From assembly GCA_028564705.1 (NCBI GenBank), contig JAPXFQ010000804.1, positions 2,728,001-2,792,000 of the forward strand: DNA of 64,000 bases, given 5' to 3'. The notes below the pieces were generated by a model. It was not told the origin of the DNA and did not search any database. It saw only the letters and a list, made by a program, of their open reading frames with translations. The DNA is from Apricaphanius iberus. Taxonomy: Eukaryota; Chordata; Actinopteri; Cyprinodontiformes; Aphaniidae. Within the stretch, counting starts at the first letter, position 1; each line of letters starts with the position of its first letter. Below are positions 60,916-64,000 of this stretch, in pieces. The translations under genes were made by a program, and so were the position numbers.

Positions 60916-61782
60916 GTGTAAAAATACTGTTTTGTTGCTCTCTACACCTCCTTGTGTACATAATCACCAAAACACCACATTAGATAAATTGCCCTTTAAA
61001 TATAAAGCATCTAGTGCCCAAAAGTTGCATTGATCACTGATTATATAAACTATTGAGCACCATTCTGATGAAATGATGTTCTCTGGCTATTGTTGAGCTG
61101 ACCAATCACAGCGGAGCTCTCTCCGTTGACAGAGATGGATAGAAAATTGGGCTCTACTCCGGACGTGACGGACAGCCCTTGCGTCGATGGATAATTGCGT
61201 TGCATCCATATGTTGTGATGTAGGAGGAGAAGTAAAAAACTAGGCCTTACTGTGATGAAAGATATTGGATTTGGAAATGTGGTGACCTTTTTGAAACCTC
61301 ATAATCAGTGTAAGGATCTACATTCTGTGGGGAATACACACTAACTTTAGTTTTACTCACGCTATCTAGACAAGCTAACCACACAGATCAGTAGTATGAA
61401 ACATGATTAAAACTCTGTAAGCATCTTACCTTTTTTAAATAAACGATCAGTGTGGAAGGCAAGAAATAATTATTTTAATCTTTTCTTATATCTGCTGAAA
61501 GTAAAAAAAAAAAAGCTGAACCAGTTAAAATCTTTCTTGGCAGGTCAAAGCATTGAAAACAGAAACTGAATATCAGCCAGACATTCTGAATGGTGAATTT
61601 TTATTTTTAACCTCTATTATCATACAAACAGAAGGTAATTTGCGTTAGGTGTATTTTTCTTCTGTACAAATGTCGCATTCACACATCTTCTGTAATCTTT
61701 CATTGTTTACCCTGTAAGACTTTAAGACACAGACGTGACAACAACAGATATTTAAAAGAATGGTAATACTGTCATACATGTC

Positions 61783-61905
61783 CTGTGATGGACTGGCGAC
61801 CTGTCCAGGGTGTACCCCACCTCTCGCCCGTTGACAGCTGGAGATAGGCACCAGCCCCCCAGCGACCCCTTGAGGAATAAGCGGTTCAGAAAATGGATGA
61901 ATGGA
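61783..61905 (+). mobile_element. 5'-truncated V-SINE/DANA-like SINE, other subfamily
   Basis: 3' part of the same SINE type (GGACTGGCGACCTGTCCAGG ... GAATAAGCGG, TGGA tail) with a perfect 13-bp duplication TGTCATACATGTC (61770-61782 and 61906-61918). Uses CTGTCCAGG and CTCGCCCGTTGACAGC where the other two copies have CTGTTCAGA and CTAACACCTGATAATTGC. Confidence 0.92.
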
Positions 61906-62055
61906 TGTCATACATGTCAGGCGCATGATATTTCTGAAGTATAGAAGAAAAGGTGAACCAGAAATTATGGCCCTTACCTCATTTTCCAAGTCAAATCAAA
62001 CCAAGCAGCAGATTTTGAGAACATTTTGTTTAGAAATTAGTTCATTCAAAGTTGT

Positions 62056-62215
62056 CTTTCAATCGGAGGGTTTTAGGTCAATTCCAGCTTCCTCCTTTTA
62101 CATGTCAATGTGTCCCTGGACAAGGCACTTAACCCCAAGATGCCTACTGAGCTCGGTGCATGAATGTGTGTGAATGTGTGAATGTGGCTACAGCGTAAAA
62201 CCAAATCCATCAAGT
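62056..62215 (+). mobile_element. tRNA-SINE-like / non-autonomous repeat fragment
   Basis: CAATCGGAGGGTTTTAGGTC, ACATGTCAATGTGTCCCTGG, AAGGCACTTAACCCCAAG and TGTGTGAATGTGTGAATGTG follow the order of a widespread fish repeat with a tRNA-like head. Ends not resolved. Confidence 0.6.
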
Positions 62216-62704
62216 TATAGTAGGCAGAAGTGTTTGGTCCCTAAACAAAAAAAAAATGTTTTAAAAAACTTGATTGTTTTATCTTACAGGGTAAAGATTT
62301 CCTGACTACATGTGAAAACACACCCCTACCCAGATAGATAAAACACACAAGCCAAAACCTAAACCAAAACCAAATGCCTAATGTGCACCCGTACTGTTTA
62401 TCCTTGCGCTTCATTTTCAAGTTTAAAGAGATTAAAAATAGCTTTTAAAAATACACACAAATGACCCACAGCTAACAACAATAGAATCTGGTAAACTGAT
62501 AAATTTATTGAGACCTCAGCCAGAGCTCCAAATGTAAATCAAAGCTGTGTGAGTCTGAATGACTTTGACACAGTGGAGTAAAATAAGATTTTGATGCTTT
62601 TAGAAGAAAAGAAAAAAGAAACACCAAGGACATTTTTGTGTTTTGTCTTTGAAACAGAGCACAGACTAATTGTCTGCTAATATCTGAAGAGCATCTTTTC
62701 ACTG

Positions 62705-62722
62705 GCACACACACACACACAC
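62705..62722. repeat. (CA)n microsatellite
   Basis: CA dinucleotide run. Confidence 0.9.
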
Positions 62723-62942
62723 GCATGCACACAGACAAGCATGCAGAGGACAAGTTGACGACAGATGGAAAGAAATTAGAGAGAAAGTAGCATTAATATT
62801 CCATCTTTTAATAACAACAGGGACCCTTCCCCCACCTCTGCAGCATCACACACACACATGCATCCTCATGTGCATGCAAACAGTCCTGTCCTGGAGAGCA
62901 TTTTAGAACAGCAGCAAAAGGAAGAAAAAGAAAAATTCTTTA

Positions 62943-63430
62943 AATTAACTCCATCTTTTTCCCTCTCCTCTACCTTTCTCCTTTTTCTCCCACCCTCTCC
63001 CCCCACCACCCAATACCTTCGTTTCCCCCCCTTGCGCTCCCCTCCCCTCGGCTCCCCAACAAACTCAGCCCAGTTGCCCTCCAGCCCTGCAACCTCCCTG
63101 CAAAGTAGAGAGCAATCCCTTGGCGGGTCAGCCAGATTAAACTGCCACTGTAATCCGCTTGGCTTTCACCTCCTTGTCCTGAGCTGAAGAGCGTCAGGGA
63201 TGGAGGGATGCAGAGATGTAGAGGAGGAAAGAAGGAGGGATGGGCGGAGGAATAAAAAGGGAAGAATGATGGAGACAAAGAAAAGCAAGACAGGAAAAAC
63301 GGAAATAGAAACAAGGAGGGGTGCAAGAAGCATAGGATTGGGGGAAGTAGATAAATGACAACAAGGGCAACGGAAAGAGGAAAAACAAGAAGGAAAGAAG
63401 GAGGGAAACTAGGAAAAAATGTAGTGAGGC
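62943..63430. repeat. Pyrimidine tract followed by purine tract
   Basis: About 62943-63060 is strongly C/T on the plus strand; about 63196-63430 is strongly A/G. A similar pair with opposite order is at 48890-49040 (purine) and 49110-49345 (pyrimidine). Confidence 0.7.
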
Positions 63431-64000
63431 ATCTGCATTAAAGGAGCATGAAAAGAGGCAAAGGGAATAATGAATCACATAAAGGAACAGATAATAAGGA
63501 CGAATGAGAGTCAAATAAACTGTGTTACAAGGGGGAGCTATATGAAGGACAGCAGGGCAATGCTGGCAGCGAATAAACAGGAAGCGATGCCAAAGCACGC
63601 CCTCATATTGTTGCAACGATGAAATTTATTTCACGTGAAATTTCAGGGAAGAAGTCTCATTTCCCTCATGGCTCATCAGTTTTGAATCATTTAGCTTGTT
63701 TTGTTTTAACCTGAAACTGCTGCTCCCCAACTTCCCCTGCTTACGACCATTTCCTCTAATAATAAAAAGGGCGAAGAAGAAGGGAAGAATGTTGTGTTTG
63801 GACCTCATCAATAGAGTCGGACTGATGGAGGGCGATGATGAGATAGATTAAACTGTCACTCCTCAAACATCAGTGGGTGTTATTATCACAAAGTTATAAT
63901 ACCATTAAACGTCCTCCTGCCAACTAGTTTCACAGAAAGGCTTTACAATGTGATGGATAATCAATCACAACTTCAGCGAAATTCAGTATAGATCTCTGGT

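Larger units (their letters stand above)
29068..64000 (-). other. Presumed upstream ssbp4 intron(s); no exon found
   Basis: I searched the minus strand by eye for the conserved SSBP N-terminal exon signatures (LALYVYEYLLHVGAQKSAQ, GFLHSWWCVFWDLYCAAP) and found none. Exon A's acceptor at 29068 shows that an intron begins here. Stretches 40800-45950, 47010-51290, 52000-54980, 56700-59300 and 62230-64000 hold no gene I can support: they are AT-rich intron-like DNA with microsatellites and purine- or pyrimidine-rich tracts. A small exon could have been missed by eye. Confidence 0.5.

Noticed and set aside
63194..63616. 140-codon minus-strand frame rich in Phe, Leu and Ser
   Set aside because: Antisense of a purine-rich tract; resembles membrane segments only through composition.

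Overview
The window looks like a teleost fish nuclear genome. It is AT-rich and intron-dominated. It is full of Tc1/mariner, hAT, L2 and tRNA-SINE remnants typical of fish, with many CA/GT microsatellites and GT-AG introns with vertebrate-like splice sites. There are no bacterial-style genes, operons or CRISPR arrays.

The only gene I can support is on the minus strand: most of an SSBP-family gene (single-stranded DNA-binding protein 2/3/4), best matching SSBP4. Twelve coding exons (852 bp, 284 codons, no stop or frameshift) run from 29067 down to 1235. They encode the proline/glycine/methionine-rich body and most of the C-terminus. The N-terminal LUFS/LisH exons and the short last exon (expected to encode about nine residues) were not found by eye, so both ends probably lie outside the window. 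Eleven exons are packed into 1.2-10.4 kb. The twelfth stands alone at 29.0 kb, beyond an 18.6-kb intron. Everything to the right (29.1-64 kb) shows no convincing exon and is most simply the next upstream intron(s).

The rest is repeat landscape. It contains about a dozen dead Tc1-like fragments, including two copies of one internally deleted family, one of which is split by a SINE. It contains several hAT-type non-autonomous elements (the best at 59317-59907, with a perfect 8-bp duplication) and a 2.3-kb degenerate L2 LINE (about 11115-13440). There is a solo LTR (22071-22324, 5-bp duplication GATAA), three V-SINE/DANA-like insertions with 12-14 bp duplications, another tRNA-SINE-like piece, and a GC-rich block of unknown origin (about 60150-60915).

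Non-repeat signals worth a look are three RFX X-box-like motifs (34730, 36241, 55177), CTCF-core-like motifs (1677, 19503, 59456) and two perfect short hairpins (14650-14687, 17953-17987). I found no sign of a new biological system. The strongest observations concern transposon history and possible intronic regulatory sites.
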